Shown: one piece after another, positions 38,238 through 46,988 of the stretch
How positions within the stretch are numbered: the first letter of the stretch is position 1
How the letters are laid out: each line of letters opens with the position of its first letter
DNA from: Flavobacterium glaciei
Lineage (GTDB): Bacteria > Bacteroidota > Bacteroidia > Flavobacteriales > Flavobacteriaceae
Assembly: GCF_003350545.1 (NCBI RefSeq)
Contig: NZ_QQBA01000018.1
Span: 1 to 49,520 of the forward strand
Direction of reading: 5' to 3'
DNA: 49,520 nt
Made by a program: the position numbers and the translations under genes
The notes under the pieces: generated by a model
What the model was told of the DNA's origin: nothing
Seen by the model: the letters and a program-made list of their open reading frames with translations, nothing else
The model's database searches: none

Positions 38238-39260
38238 ATGCAAAATTCCGAGGTTTTTATTCTTGCCATCGAAAGTTCCTGTGATGATACCGCAGCTGCT
38301 GTTCTACAAAACGATAAAGTATTGTCCAATGTTGTTGCAAATCAGCTTATACATAATCAATATGGTGGCGTGGTTCCTGAACTTGCTTCGCGCGCACATC
38401 AACAAAACATAGTTCCGGTAATCGATGCCGCGCTTCGAAATGCAAATATACAAAAAGAACAACTATCGGCAATTGCCTTTACACAAGGTCCTGGACTTAT
38501 GGGTTCGCTTTTAGTTGGAAATTCGTTTGCAAAATCAATCGCTTTAGCTATGCAAATTCCATTGATTGCCGTAAACCATATGCAAGCGCACGTTTTAGCT
38601 CATTTTATAGACGAAGAAGGATATGAAAAACCTACATTCCCTTTTTTAGCACTAACTATAAGTGGTGGACATACCCAAATTATAAAGGTTGATAATTTTT
38701 TTGACATGACTGTAATCGGAGAAACAACCGATGATGCAGTAGGTGAAGCTTTTGATAAAAGTGCCAAAATACTAGGTCTTCCCTATCCCGGCGGTCCTTT
38801 GATTGATAAATATGCGCAATTAGGAAATCCAAAAGCCTTTGCTTTTACAAAACCAAAAGTTCCTCGATTAGATTTCAGCTTTTCAGGTCTAAAAACTGCT
38901 ATTTTATATTTTATTCAAAAGAAAAAGTTAGAAAATCCAAATTTTGTTGAAGAGAACCTCAATGACATTTGCGCCTCTATTCAACATACCATCATCGAAA
39001 TTTTGATGGACAAAATAAAATTGGCAGTAAAAGAAACAGGTATTAAACAAATAGCAATTGGCGGAGGAGTTTCTGCAAATTCTGGAATCCGAAAAACATT
39101 AAAGGAGACAGAGAGTAAATTCGGATGGAAAACTTTCATCCCTAAATTTGAATATACTACAGACAATGCTGCAATGATTGGAATTGTAGGTTATCAAAAG
39201 TTTTTATCCCAAAAATTTGAAACCTCTTCTGTGGTTTCTAAAGCAAGAATTCAATTATAA
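38238..39260 (+). CDS. tsaD: tRNA threonylcarbamoyladenosine synthase TsaD
   Basis: TsaD transfers threonylcarbamoyl from TC-AMP to A37 of ANN-decoding tRNAs, together with TsaB, TsaE and TsaC. The start was set to the ATG at 38238, giving 340 aa with the usual beginning ILAIESSCDDTAAAV; 17 further upstream codons exist but are not typical. Signatures include SRAHQ (metal His), NHMQAHVLAH (metal His residues), SGGHTQI, PGGPLIDKYA, LDFSFSGLKTA and a closing TTDNAAMIG with the metal Asp. It is divergent from tamB. rsmE follows after only 3 bp. Confidence 0.96.
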   Translation: MQNSEVFILAIESSCDDTAAAVLQNDKVLSNVVANQLIHNQYGGVVPELASRAHQQNIVPVIDAALRNANIQKEQLSAIAFTQGPGLMGSLLVGNSFAKSIALAMQIPLIAVNHMQAHVLAHFIDEEGYEKPTFPFLALTISGGHTQIIKVDNFFDMTVIGETTDDAVGEAFDKSAKILGLPYPGGPLIDKYAQLGNPKAFAFTKPKVPRLDFSFSGLKTAILYFIQKKKLENPNFVEENLNDICASIQHTIIEILMDKIKLAVKETGIKQIAIGGGVSANSGIRKTLKETESKFGWKTFIPKFEYTTDNAAMIGIVGYQKFLSQKFETSSVVSKARIQL

Positions 39261-39263
39261 ATT

Positions 39264-39974
39264 ATGCAATTATTTTACAATCCAAATATTACTGAATTTA
39301 CTGAAACTTTTTCTTTTGATAAAGAAGAAAGCAAACATATTATTAAAGTTCTGCGAAAGAAAGATACTGATATATTATTTGTAACCAATGGTTTAGGCTT
39401 TTTATTTAAAACTGAAATCACTTTAGCATCGGACAGTAAATGCACCGTTAGAATCCTTTCATTCGAAAAAGCAACAGCTTCAAAATTTCATTTGCATTTG
39501 GCGGTAGCGCCTACTAAAATGAATGATCGTTATGAATGGTTTCTAGAAAAAGCAACTGAAATTGGTATACACGAGATAACACCTATTATTTGTGATCACT
39601 CTGAACGAAAAGTTATCAATAATGAACGATTTGATAAAATTTTGTTGGCAGCCATGAAGCAATCCAATGAATTGTTTTTACCAAAATTAAATAAAGCCAT
39701 AACCTTAAAAGAATTTTTTAATCTCAAAATTGAAGGTGTAAAACTAATTGCGCATTGTGAAGAAACAGATAAAAAAACACTAAAATCAGTTTTGAAACCT
39801 AATACAGATATCACATTAATCATAGGACCTGAAGGTGATTTTTCTGAAAAAGAAATCGCTTTAGCAATAGAAAATAACTTTATACCCGTTTCCTTGGGGA
39901 ATACAAGATTAAGAACTGAAACTGCAGCAATAGTTGCTTGCCATAGCGTAATTTTTGTAAATGAGGAACAATAA
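39264..39974 (+). CDS. rsmE: 16S rRNA (uracil-1498-N3)-methyltransferase
   Basis: This 236-aa SPOUT-class methyltransferase modifies U1498 of 16S rRNA. It has the N-terminal PUA-like part with KHIIKVLRKK and the knotted SAM-binding part with LIIGPEGDFSEKEI and SLGNTRLRTETAA. It lies 3 bp after tsaD and 18 bp before the DUF4159 gene, so the three are one operon. Length and start are standard. Confidence 0.95.
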   Translation: MQLFYNPNITEFTETFSFDKEESKHIIKVLRKKDTDILFVTNGLGFLFKTEITLASDSKCTVRILSFEKATASKFHLHLAVAPTKMNDRYEWFLEKATEIGIHEITPIICDHSERKVINNERFDKILLAAMKQSNELFLPKLNKAITLKEFFNLKIEGVKLIAHCEETDKKTLKSVLKPNTDITLIIGPEGDFSEKEIALAIENNFIPVSLGNTRLRTETAAIVACHSVIFVNEEQ

Positions 39975-39992
39975 ACACCGATTTAAATAATT

Positions 39993-40631
39993 ATGAAAAA
40001 ACTATTTTATCTACTGTTATTGTTTTCAATACCAACTTTTTCACAAGAAATTGCTTTGGTAAAATACAGCGGTGGCGGTGACTGGTATGCAAATCCTACT
40101 TCTTTACCAAATTTGATAAAATATTGTAATGCTAATATCAATACCCGAATAAAATCAAAACCATCCACTGTTGAACCTAGCAGTCCGGATTTATTTTCCT
40201 ATCCCTATGTTCATATGACAGGGCATGGAAATGTAGTCTTTACTGATGCTGACAGTAATAATATTAAAAATTATTTACTTGCCGGAGGATTTCTCCATAT
40301 TGATGACAATTATGGTATGGACCAATATATCCGAAAAGAAATAAAAAAAATATTTCCAAATAATGACTTAATTGAAATACCAGCCAATCATGCCATTTTT
40401 CAAAAACCATATTCTTTTCCAAATGGATTACCAAAAATACATGAGCATGATGGTAAACGACCTCAAGCCTTCGGAATATTTGTTAAAAACAAATTAGTAT
40501 TGCTTTATACTTACGAATGCGATTTAGGTGACGGCTGGGAAGATCCAGAAGTAAATAACGACCCAATTAACGTTAGGGAAAAAGCATTAAAAATGGGTGC
40601 TAATATTCTTTATTATATTTTTAATAATTAA
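39993..40631 (+). CDS. Exported DUF4159 domain protein
   Basis: This 212-aa protein has a signal peptide (about residues 1-17, cleaved after FS or SQ). The rest is one DUF4159 domain with HMTGHGNVVF, AGGFLHIDDNYGMD and a terminal ALKMGANILYYIF. The fold resembles glutamine amidotransferase-like proteins, but no enzyme activity is established to my knowledge. It should be periplasmic. It is 18 bp downstream of rsmE. In Bacteroidetes it is often found next to that gene, which suggests a conserved transcript rather than a functional link. A hairpin terminator follows. Confidence 0.85.
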   Translation: MKKLFYLLLLFSIPTFSQEIALVKYSGGGDWYANPTSLPNLIKYCNANINTRIKSKPSTVEPSSPDLFSYPYVHMTGHGNVVFTDADSNNIKNYLLAGGFLHIDDNYGMDQYIRKEIKKIFPNNDLIEIPANHAIFQKPYSFPNGLPKIHEHDGKRPQAFGIFVKNKLVLLYTYECDLGDGWEDPEVNNDPINVREKALKMGANILYYIFNN

Positions 40632-40654
40632 AAATTCTGTTTCAAAAATATATT

Positions 40655-40698
40655 TTAAAACGGCGTATTCAAAATTTAATTTTGAGTAAGCCGTTTTT
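40655..40698 (+). terminator. Terminator after the tsaD-rsmE-DUF4159 operon
   Basis: AAAACGGC at 40657 pairs with GCCGTTTT at 40690, with an inner imperfect stem (TCAAAAT/ATTTTGA), ending in a T-run. Confidence 0.75.
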
Positions 40699-40973
40699 GT
40701 TTAAATCCGCTTCCACAATCAGATATATTTCCTTACAACTATTTATGATAAGAGATAAAAAATTTAAAAAAAGATATTTTTAGTAAAATCACAAAACATC
40801 AATTTGATATCCATTCTTTACATAACTTTATTTAATCTTATTTTTTTTCTTAAATACCTATACTATCTCTACAATTTTGATTGCCAAAATGCGATGCAAA
40901 AAAAAATTGTATGAAAGTACTTGTAAATTATAAATGGGCAGAATTTACTAAAAGCAGTAAAATCAATAGAATG

Positions 40974-41022
40974 AATTTTTTTTTTAATTTTTTTTTAATT
41001 TTTTTTTATTAAAATTTTTTTT
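40974..41022. other. Phased poly-T tracts, probably curved DNA
   Basis: Four T-tracts (10, 9, 9 and 8 Ts) are separated by AA or short A/T breaks. Starts lie at 40976, 40988, 40999 and 41015, so the first three are 11-12 bp apart, close to one helical turn. Phased A/T-tracts bend DNA. The block ends directly before the promoter region of the first M43 protease gene. The rest of the 456-bp gap from 40632 holds only the terminator and AT-rich sequence without a gene. Confidence 0.7.
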
Positions 41023-41030
41023 GTGAAATA

Positions 41031-41087
41031 ATTGTTATAGAATTGTGAAATAATTAACCAAAACTATTAATATATAACAAATTTTTT
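41031..41087 (+). promoter_or_regulatory. Duplicated leader of the first M43 protease gene
   Basis: These 57 bases before the ATG match the 57 bases before the second protease gene (42219-42275) at all but six positions, without a gap. They share TTGTTATA, a nearly identical AATTG box and TTAACCAAAAC. The leader must carry the promoter or a translational control element. In the first copy TTGTGAAATAATT occurs twice (41021 and 41043). Confidence 0.7.
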
Positions 41088-42035
41088 ATGAAAAAAATTC
41101 TTTTATCTGCTGTAGCATTACTAATGCTTTTCTCTTGTCAAAATGAAACAACAGAAATAGCTCCAGAAGCAAGCGTACTAGCACGTCGCGGATGTGCCTC
41201 TCAAGAAGTTCTTGAAGCTCAAATGAAAGCTGATCCAACTTTAGCTTTAAGAATGAACCAAATTGAAGCATTTACTGAAAAAGCTATGCTAACTGGTCGT
41301 TTAGTAAATGGTAAAATTGAAATTCCTGTTGTAGTAAACGTATTATATAGAACTGCTGCTGAGAATATTTCATTAGCTCAAATTCAATCTCAGATTGATG
41401 TATTAAATGCAGATTTCAATGCAACAAATTCGGATTTCAATAGTACTCCTGCTCAATTCTCTGGAGTTGCTGCAAATGTTGGTATCACTTTCGTTTTAGA
41501 AACAGTAAACAGAAAATCTACAAATAAATCATCTTGGGGAACTAGAGATGCTATGAAAAAAACAAAACAAGGAGGTTTAAATCCTACTTCACCTACTACA
41601 AAACTTAATATGTGGGCTTGTACTATTGGCGGTGGAATTTTAGGTTACGCACAATTTCCTGGTGGAAGTGCTGCTACTGATGGAGTTGTTGTTGATTCTA
41701 AGTACTTTGGACTATCTGGATCAGGAGCTTTTCCTTATAACTTAGGAAGAACTATGACTCATGAAGTAGGTCACTGGATGAACTTACGTCACATTTGGGG
41801 CGATGCAACTTGTGGAAGTGACTTAGTTTCTGATACACCTACGCACAACACTGCAAATTATGGTGTACCAGCTTACCCACATTACAGCACTTGTACTGGA
41901 ACTCCAGTAGAAATGACAATGAACTACATGGATTACACAGACGATAGAGGAATGTATATGTTCTCTAACGGTCAAAAATCAAGAATGTCAGCTTTATTTG
42001 TTTCTGGTGGAGCAAGAGCTGGTTTCGGAATATAA
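41088..42035 (+). CDS. M43-family zinc metalloprotease lipoprotein (copy 1)
   Basis: This 315-aa protein has a lipoprotein signal ending LFSC (C17), then a short spacer and an M43 (cytophagalysin/pappalysin-like) metallopeptidase. The zinc motif is HEVGHWMNLRH (H225, H229, H235, with E226 catalytic) and the Met-turn is in MTMNYMDY (about 276-283). The short N-terminal half includes IPVVVNVLYR and VLNADFNATNSDF, typical of the family. There is no T9SS C-terminal sorting domain, so it is likely membrane-anchored rather than secreted by type IX. It is 80% or so identical by eye to its neighbour and shares its leader. It should digest host or environmental proteins or act in envelope processing. 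Confidence 0.9.
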   Translation: MKKILLSAVALLMLFSCQNETTEIAPEASVLARRGCASQEVLEAQMKADPTLALRMNQIEAFTEKAMLTGRLVNGKIEIPVVVNVLYRTAAENISLAQIQSQIDVLNADFNATNSDFNSTPAQFSGVAANVGITFVLETVNRKSTNKSSWGTRDAMKKTKQGGLNPTSPTTKLNMWACTIGGGILGYAQFPGGSAATDGVVVDSKYFGLSGSGAFPYNLGRTMTHEVGHWMNLRHIWGDATCGSDLVSDTPTHNTANYGVPAYPHYSTCTGTPVEMTMNYMDYTDDRGMYMFSNGQKSRMSALFVSGGARAGFGI

Positions 42036-42055
42036 TTTTCTTTAAAGCTTAAATA

Positions 42056-42088
42056 AAAGAGGCGACTTTTAGGTCACCTCTTCTTTTT
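42056..42088 (+). terminator. Terminator between the two protease genes
   Basis: AAGAGG-C-GAC pairs with GTC-A-CCTCTT around a 6-base loop and is followed by CTTTTT. Each protease gene therefore is likely its own transcription unit. Confidence 0.7.
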
Positions 42089-42218
42089 GAATTTATTTTC
42101 AATCTATTCAAAAAATATAAAAACAACCCATTTCTTGTTCTTATGATTAAAGCATAATTTTAACGTATTTTTTAGATTATTTTTTAAATTTTTGTTTAAA
42201 AAATTTTTTATCTAAAAA

Positions 42219-42275
42219 ATTGTTATAAAATTGCGACATAATTAACCAAAACCATTAATTTATAACAAATTTATT
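42219..42275 (+). promoter_or_regulatory. Duplicated leader of the second M43 protease gene
   Basis: This is the counterpart of 41031-41087, aligned without gaps with six differences in 57 bases. It lacks the direct repeat and the phased T-tracts of the first copy, although the region before it (42180-42215) is also T-rich. Confidence 0.7.
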
Positions 42276-43223
42276 ATGAAAAAAATTCTATTATCTGCTG
42301 TAGCATTATTGATGCTTTTTTCTTGTCAAAATGACACAACAGAAATTACTCCAGAAGCAAATGCAATAGCAAAACGAGGTTGTGCTTCTCAAGAAGTTTT
42401 ATTAGCTCAAATGAAAGCTGATCCAAAACTAGCACTAAGAATGAACGAGATTGAAGCATTCACACAAAAATCAATAGCATCTGCTCGAATAGTAAATGGG
42501 AAAATTCAAATTCCTGTCGTAGTTAATGTATTATACAGAACAACTGCTGAAAATATTTCATTATCACAAATTCGATCTCAAATTGACGTTTTAAACAAAG
42601 ATTTTAATGCAACTAACTCAGATTTTAATAAAGTACCTTCTTTATTTTCAGGTGTAAAAGCAAATGTTGGAATCTCTTTTGTACTTGAAGCGGTTTACAG
42701 AAAAGCAACTACTAAAACTTCATGGGGTACAAACAATGCAATGAAAATTGCTTCACAAGGTGGAATTGCACCTACCTCTCCAACAACAAAAATGAACCTT
42801 TGGGCTTGTACTATTGGTGGTGGAATTTTAGGTTATGCGCAATTTCCAGGTGGATCTTCTTCTACTGACGGTGTAGTAATTGATTCTAAATATTTAGGAA
42901 CAACAGGTACTGCTACATATCCTTTTAACTTAGGAAGAACAGCAACTCATGAAGTAGGTCACTGGATGAACTTACGCCATATTTGGGGTGATGCTACTTG
43001 TGGTAGTGATTTTGTGTCTGACACACCTACACACAACGCAGCCAATTCTGGAGTTCCAGCTTACCCACATTATAGTACTTGTTCTGGTAACCCAGTAGAG
43101 ATGACAATGAACTATATGGATTATACAGATGACAGAGGAATGTACATGTTCTCAAATGGTCAAAAATCAAGAATGTCTGCAGTTTTTCTTTCCGGTGGAT
43201 CAAGAGCTAGTTTCAGATTATAA
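42276..43223 (+). CDS. M43-family zinc metalloprotease lipoprotein (copy 2)
   Basis: This is the tandem paralog of the preceding gene: the same 315 aa with no alignment gaps, the same lipobox (LFSC), the same zinc motif HEVGHWMNLRHIWGD and the same MTMNYMDY Met-turn. Differences concentrate in the N-terminal spacer and in the loops around residues 140-165 and 205-220, while the active-site region and C-terminal third are nearly identical. This pattern suggests recent duplication or gene conversion. Both signal regions are almost unchanged. It ends in its own terminator. Confidence 0.9.
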   Translation: MKKILLSAVALLMLFSCQNDTTEITPEANAIAKRGCASQEVLLAQMKADPKLALRMNEIEAFTQKSIASARIVNGKIQIPVVVNVLYRTTAENISLSQIRSQIDVLNKDFNATNSDFNKVPSLFSGVKANVGISFVLEAVYRKATTKTSWGTNNAMKIASQGGIAPTSPTTKMNLWACTIGGGILGYAQFPGGSSSTDGVVIDSKYLGTTGTATYPFNLGRTATHEVGHWMNLRHIWGDATCGSDFVSDTPTHNAANSGVPAYPHYSTCSGNPVEMTMNYMDYTDDRGMYMFSNGQKSRMSAVFLSGGSRASFRL

Positions 43224-43245
43224 TTATTAGTTTTTTTTAGATTTT

Positions 43246-43274
43246 AAAACTCGCTACTTGTTAGCGAGTTTTTT
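43246..43274 (+). terminator. Terminator after the second protease gene
   Basis: AAAACTCGCTA and TAGCGAGTTTT form an almost perfect stem around a short loop with a T-run. Confidence 0.85.
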
Positions 43275-43299
43275 TATATTTACAAACTAAAATATAATC

Positions 43300-44391
43300 A
43301 TGATTACTTCAAAAACTATTTCAAACGGAATTCTTAGAGCATTGTTAACAATAACTTTTTGTGCACTTGTATTGTTCTTTTTTTATCAAATTCAATCCGT
43401 GCTGATTTATCTTGTTGTGGCATTTATTCTCACACTCATTGGAAATCCTATTTTGGACTTTTTCAAGAAACGTTTAAAATTCAATCATGTTTTTGCTACC
43501 ATAGGAACTTTGTTTATTTTCATATTAATTATATTTGGTTTCATAATGATGTTTGTTCCTTTGATTTTATCTCAAGGTGAAAACCTGTCTCTGCTTAATA
43601 CGGTTGAAATCGAAAAAAATATAGTTCAATTAATCAATCAAATCTCTCTATTTTTAGAAAATCACCAAATTGATTCCGCACAAGTATTAAAAGAAGCTAA
43701 CATTACCTCTAAGATTAATTTAAATTTTATCCCTAACTTTTTAAATTCAATTCTAGGCACCATTAGTAGCTTGGGCGTAGGATTAGGTTCTGTTTTATTT
43801 ATTACATTCTTTTTTCTTAAAGATCGTTTGATGTTCATTTTAGGTGTAAAAAAACTGATTCCTAACAGTCACGAAGAACAAATATTACACTCTTTAGGAA
43901 AAATAAATTACTTGCTATCTCGCTATTTCATTGGTTTACTGCTTCAATTATTTATTGTATTCATTTTATACCTTATAGTTCTAATTATTTTTGGCGTTCC
44001 AAATGCTATTGTTATCGCATTTTTATGCGCTGTACTAAACATCATTCCATATATTGGACCACTTATCGCTTCGTTTCTTGCGGCTATACTTACCATGTTG
44101 AGCAATTTGGGAAGTGATTTTCAATCTGAAATTTTACCAACTACCATTTATGTTTTAATTGGTTTTTGGATTGTTCAAATAATTGACAACAATTTATCTC
44201 AGCCAATAATTTTTTCTAAAAGTGTTAGCTCACATCCGCTGGAGATATTTCTTGTTATCTTGATTGCAGGTTTCCTTTTTGGAATATTAGGTATGATAGT
44301 AGCAGTACCACTTTACACAATAATAAAGGTTATGGGTAAAGAATTCTTCCCGGAAAACAAAATTATTATGTTATTAACTAAAGATATTTAA
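43300..44391 (+). CDS. AI-2E family transporter (PerM-like)
   Basis: This 363-aa integral membrane protein has about seven or eight hydrophobic helices, with the family pattern FLCAVLNIIPYIGPLIASFLAAILT (about residues 246-270) and NLSQPIIFSKSVSSHPLEIFLVIL near the C-terminus. The AI-2E/PerM family includes exporters and Na+/H+ antiporters; AI-2 transport itself is shown for few members. It is placed in the inner membrane. The methyltransferase gene starts 2 bp after its stop and is probably cotranscribed. Confidence 0.9.
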   Translation: MITSKTISNGILRALLTITFCALVLFFFYQIQSVLIYLVVAFILTLIGNPILDFFKKRLKFNHVFATIGTLFIFILIIFGFIMMFVPLILSQGENLSLLNTVEIEKNIVQLINQISLFLENHQIDSAQVLKEANITSKINLNFIPNFLNSILGTISSLGVGLGSVLFITFFFLKDRLMFILGVKKLIPNSHEEQILHSLGKINYLLSRYFIGLLLQLFIVFILYLIVLIIFGVPNAIVIAFLCAVLNIIPYIGPLIASFLAAILTMLSNLGSDFQSEILPTTIYVLIGFWIVQIIDNNLSQPIIFSKSVSSHPLEIFLVILIAGFLFGILGMIVAVPLYTIIKVMGKEFFPENKIIMLLTKDI

Positions 44392-44393
44392 TT

Positions 44394-45575
44394 TTGGATT
44401 TAAGAATTCTAAATGCCGAAATACAAGCGTTTATCAATAAAAACATTGGTAAAAGCATTTCTAAGCTAGCACTTCAAAAAAATCCCTTTCAAGATGTAGA
44501 TTGGATTTCTGTTTTGAACCAAATTGAAGCCAAAACAAAAGCAAAAGATAAATTACCAAATTGGTTTTCGACTAAAAACATTATTTATCCCAGTAAAATT
44601 TCAGTAGAACAAACATCTTCGGAAAAAACTGCTGCTTTTAAAGCTTCTATTGTATCTGGTAAATCTCTAATCGATTTAACGGGAGGTTTTGGAGTAGATG
44701 ATTTTTATTTCGCAAAAAAAATAGAAAATGTGGCTCATTGCGAGATTAATACCGCACTTTCTAATCTTGTAAAACACAATTTTGAACAATTAAATATTCT
44801 AAACATCACCTGTTATTCAGGAGATAGTTTAGATACTTTAAATACATTAAAAACAAAATGGGACTGGATATATATTGATCCTTCCAGACGAAATGATGCC
44901 AAAGGAAAAGTATTTATGCTCAAGGATTGTTTGCCAAATGTTCCTAAAAATCTCGATTTTTATTTTCAAAACTCAGATGCAGTCCTTATCAAAACTGCAC
45001 CGCTTCTTGATATTTCTGCGGGTTTATCCGAGTTGAAAAACGTAAAAAGTATTTATATCATAGCTGTAGAAAATGAAGTAAAAGAGCTATTGTGGGAATT
45101 ACATAAAGACTATCATGGAAATGTAAGTATAAAAACTGCTAATATTGTTAAGGACAAAACCGAATCATTTGATTTTGTGTTAAACGAAGATGTTAAATTT
45201 CCGATCTTCAGTTTGCCTCAAAAGTATTTATATGAGCCCAATAGTGCCATTATGAAATCAGGTGGGTTTGATGAAATTAGCACTTTTTATAATCTAAATA
45301 AACTGCATAAACATTCCCATTTGTATACTTCTATGAAGTTAACATCGTTTCCAGGCCGCATTTTTGAAATCACAAATACTTTCTTTTACAATAAAACGGA
45401 AATGAAAAGTTATTTAGAAAAAAGTCAGGCAAATATCACCACCCGTAATTTCCCTGATAGCGTAGAAAGCATTCGGAAAAAATGGAAAATTAAAGATGGA
45501 GGAAATATCTATTGTTTTTTTACAACTGATGAAAATAATCATAAAATAGTTTTAATTTGCACCAAAATATCATAA
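44394..45575 (+). CDS. Class I SAM-dependent methyltransferase with THUMP-like C-terminus
   Basis: This 393-aa protein has the SAM-binding motif LIDLTGGFGVDDFYFAKK (about residues 92-109) and, as motif IV, IYIDPSRRNDAKGKVF (about 158-173). A C-terminal region resembles the THUMP-like domain seen in this Bacteroidetes family (PG_1098-type). The substrate is unknown; RNA is the likeliest because of the THUMP-like part. The only start is TTG at 44394, 2 bp after the permease stop, giving the conserved-looking beginning LDLRILNAEIQAFI. The coupled position suggests translational coupling to the permease gene. Confidence 0.85.
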   Translation: MDLRILNAEIQAFINKNIGKSISKLALQKNPFQDVDWISVLNQIEAKTKAKDKLPNWFSTKNIIYPSKISVEQTSSEKTAAFKASIVSGKSLIDLTGGFGVDDFYFAKKIENVAHCEINTALSNLVKHNFEQLNILNITCYSGDSLDTLNTLKTKWDWIYIDPSRRNDAKGKVFMLKDCLPNVPKNLDFYFQNSDAVLIKTAPLLDISAGLSELKNVKSIYIIAVENEVKELLWELHKDYHGNVSIKTANIVKDKTESFDFVLNEDVKFPIFSLPQKYLYEPNSAIMKSGGFDEISTFYNLNKLHKHSHLYTSMKLTSFPGRIFEITNTFFYNKTEMKSYLEKSQANITTRNFPDSVESIRKKWKIKDGGNIYCFFTTDENNHKIVLICTKIS

Positions 45576-45577
45576 AA

Positions 45578-46144
45578 ATGAAACACCTTATTACACTAGC
45601 ATTATTGTTCTTCAGTCTAAATATATTTGCTCAAATACCATGTGAATATAATGCAAATGTTACCGATTCTTTAGGGACTTACAAATCGACAAAAGAATAC
45701 ATGATTAGCGAAAAAATATTTGCCGGAAATTCCAGTTATATCTTTTATTCTTTGGCGCTAACTGATGGATTACCTACATTGAATTTGCAGATAATCCAAA
45801 AAAGTAAAGAATTTTTGAAAGCAAATTGTTTTGATAAAAATTCTAAATTATTTTTACAATTAAACAATGGAAAAATAATTACACTAATACATATCGATCA
45901 AGAAAATTGTGGTTCGTTATTACGAGACGAAAAAGGATTCGACAATAGAGTGAATTCTGGGATTTTTATGTTTATGAAAGATAGTTTTGAAGATTTAAAA
46001 AACTCTCCAGTATCACTGATGCGTATTAAATACTTTACTGATACCGAAGATTACATCCTCAAAAAAGAGTTTAAATCCGAATTAACAAATGAAACATACA
46101 AACCGGAAACCTATTTCATGGATAATTTAAAATGTATTGAATAA
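45578..46144 (+). CDS. Exported protein of unknown function
   Basis: This 188-aa protein starts at the ATG at 45578, 2 bp after the methyltransferase stop. The first 18 residues form a signal peptide (MKHLITLALLFFSLNIFA, cleavage before Q19). The mature protein has two or three cysteines (PCEYN, NCF, ENCG), suggesting a disulphide in the periplasm, and alternating strands such as SKLFLQLNNGKIITLI and VSLMRIKYF. I do not recognise a family. It ends 3 bp before the convergent dipeptidase gene, and no terminator hairpin was seen there. Confidence 0.7.
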   Translation: MKHLITLALLFFSLNIFAQIPCEYNANVTDSLGTYKSTKEYMISEKIFAGNSSYIFYSLALTDGLPTLNLQIIQKSKEFLKANCFDKNSKLFLQLNNGKIITLIHIDQENCGSLLRDEKGFDNRVNSGIFMFMKDSFEDLKNSPVSLMRIKYFTDTEDYILKKEFKSELTNETYKPETYFMDNLKCIE

Positions 46145-46147
46145 GTT

Positions 46148-46813
46148 TTATTTACAATCCCATTTAGAATTAGAAACTTTATCATTTATACCTGACTTCA
46201 AATTATAATGCCACCATTCTGAATCAAATGAATTGAAACCGCTTTTTATCATTGTTGATTTCAAAAGCTTCCTATTTAGTTTTACTTCATATGAAACATT
46301 GGTATAATTATGACTCGCTTCAATTCCAAAAAAATCAAAATCAGTACCCATATCAACTGCTTCTCCTTGAAGCGTTACAAGAGAAATATCTACTGCCCCT
46401 CCTCTATTGTGAATAGAACCTTTAGCAGGATTTGCCACATATTTAGGATTAGGAACGATTTCCCACATTTTTTTTTGGATATCCAAAGGTCTGTAACAGT
46501 CGTAAATTTTTATTTTATATCCTTTTTGAGCAAATTTAGCATTGGCTTTTAGTAAACCCTTAACCGTTTTTAGACGCAAAAAGCACTCCGCACAATCATA
46601 CACTTTTGCTTTCAGGAAATTATCATCAGTGGCGTACTTCATGTCATATTCAAAATCTTGACTGTATTCTTTTAAATTTACAAATGTAGTATCATTGATA
46701 ATCAAACTATTTTTTTCTTGAGTATCCACAATGATAGTTTGTGACTTGCAAGAAACCACACAAAAAATAGAAGATAGAAATATGAATGATTTGAAGTAGG
46801 AAGTCATAGACAC
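46148..46813 (-). CDS. D-alanyl-D-alanine dipeptidase, VanX family lipoprotein
   Basis: This 221-aa zinc peptidase of family M15D has SIHNRGGAVDIS, containing H135 and D142 (SxHxxGxAxD), EWWH (E199, H202), and the R108 of YDCYRPLD. The signal ends VVSC (C22), so it is a lipoprotein in the envelope. In vancomycin-resistant bacteria VanX cuts D-Ala-D-Ala; free-standing Gram-negative relatives (DdpX, PcgL) recycle D-Ala dipeptides from peptidoglycan. With no vanHA genes here, recycling or cell-wall turnover is likelier than resistance. Three possible ATG starts lie within the first four codons or so. It converges on the unknown exported gene. Confidence 0.88.
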   Translation of the reverse strand: MSMTSYFKSFIFLSSIFCVVSCKSQTIIVDTQEKNSLIINDTTFVNLKEYSQDFEYDMKYATDDNFLKAKVYDCAECFLRLKTVKGLLKANAKFAQKGYKIKIYDCYRPLDIQKKMWEIVPNPKYVANPAKGSIHNRGGAVDISLVTLQGEAVDMGTDFDFFGIEASHNYTNVSYEVKLNRKLLKSTMIKSGFNSFDSEWWHYNLKSGINDKVSNSKWDCK

Positions 46814-46861
46814 TATTTTTATAAAAATAAAACAATTTTTAGGTATAGAAAATATAAAAAC

Positions 46862-46893
46862 AAAAAAACCGATACTAATAAAAGTATCGGTTT
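46862..46893 (-). terminator. Terminator of the tRNA cluster
   Basis: AAACCGATACT and AGTATCGGTTT form a perfect 11-bp stem, followed on the minus strand by a T7 run. It lies 4 bp past the end of tRNA-Arg. Confidence 0.9.
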
Positions 46894-46896
46894 AAG

Positions 46897-46970
<74 letters not shown>

Positions 46971-46988
46971 ATTGCTCGTGAAAAAAAG

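Noticed and set aside
40974..41022. CRISPR-like or tandem repeat array
   Set aside because: Only homopolymer T-tracts with 2-base breaks; no spacers and no cas genes.
43300..44391. Quorum-sensing autoinducer-2 system
   Set aside because: The AI-2E family name is broad; no luxS or receptor gene is nearby.
46148..46813. Vancomycin-resistance gene
   Set aside because: VanX-like, but no vanH, vanA or regulator genes, and the organism is Gram-negative; recycling is more plausible.
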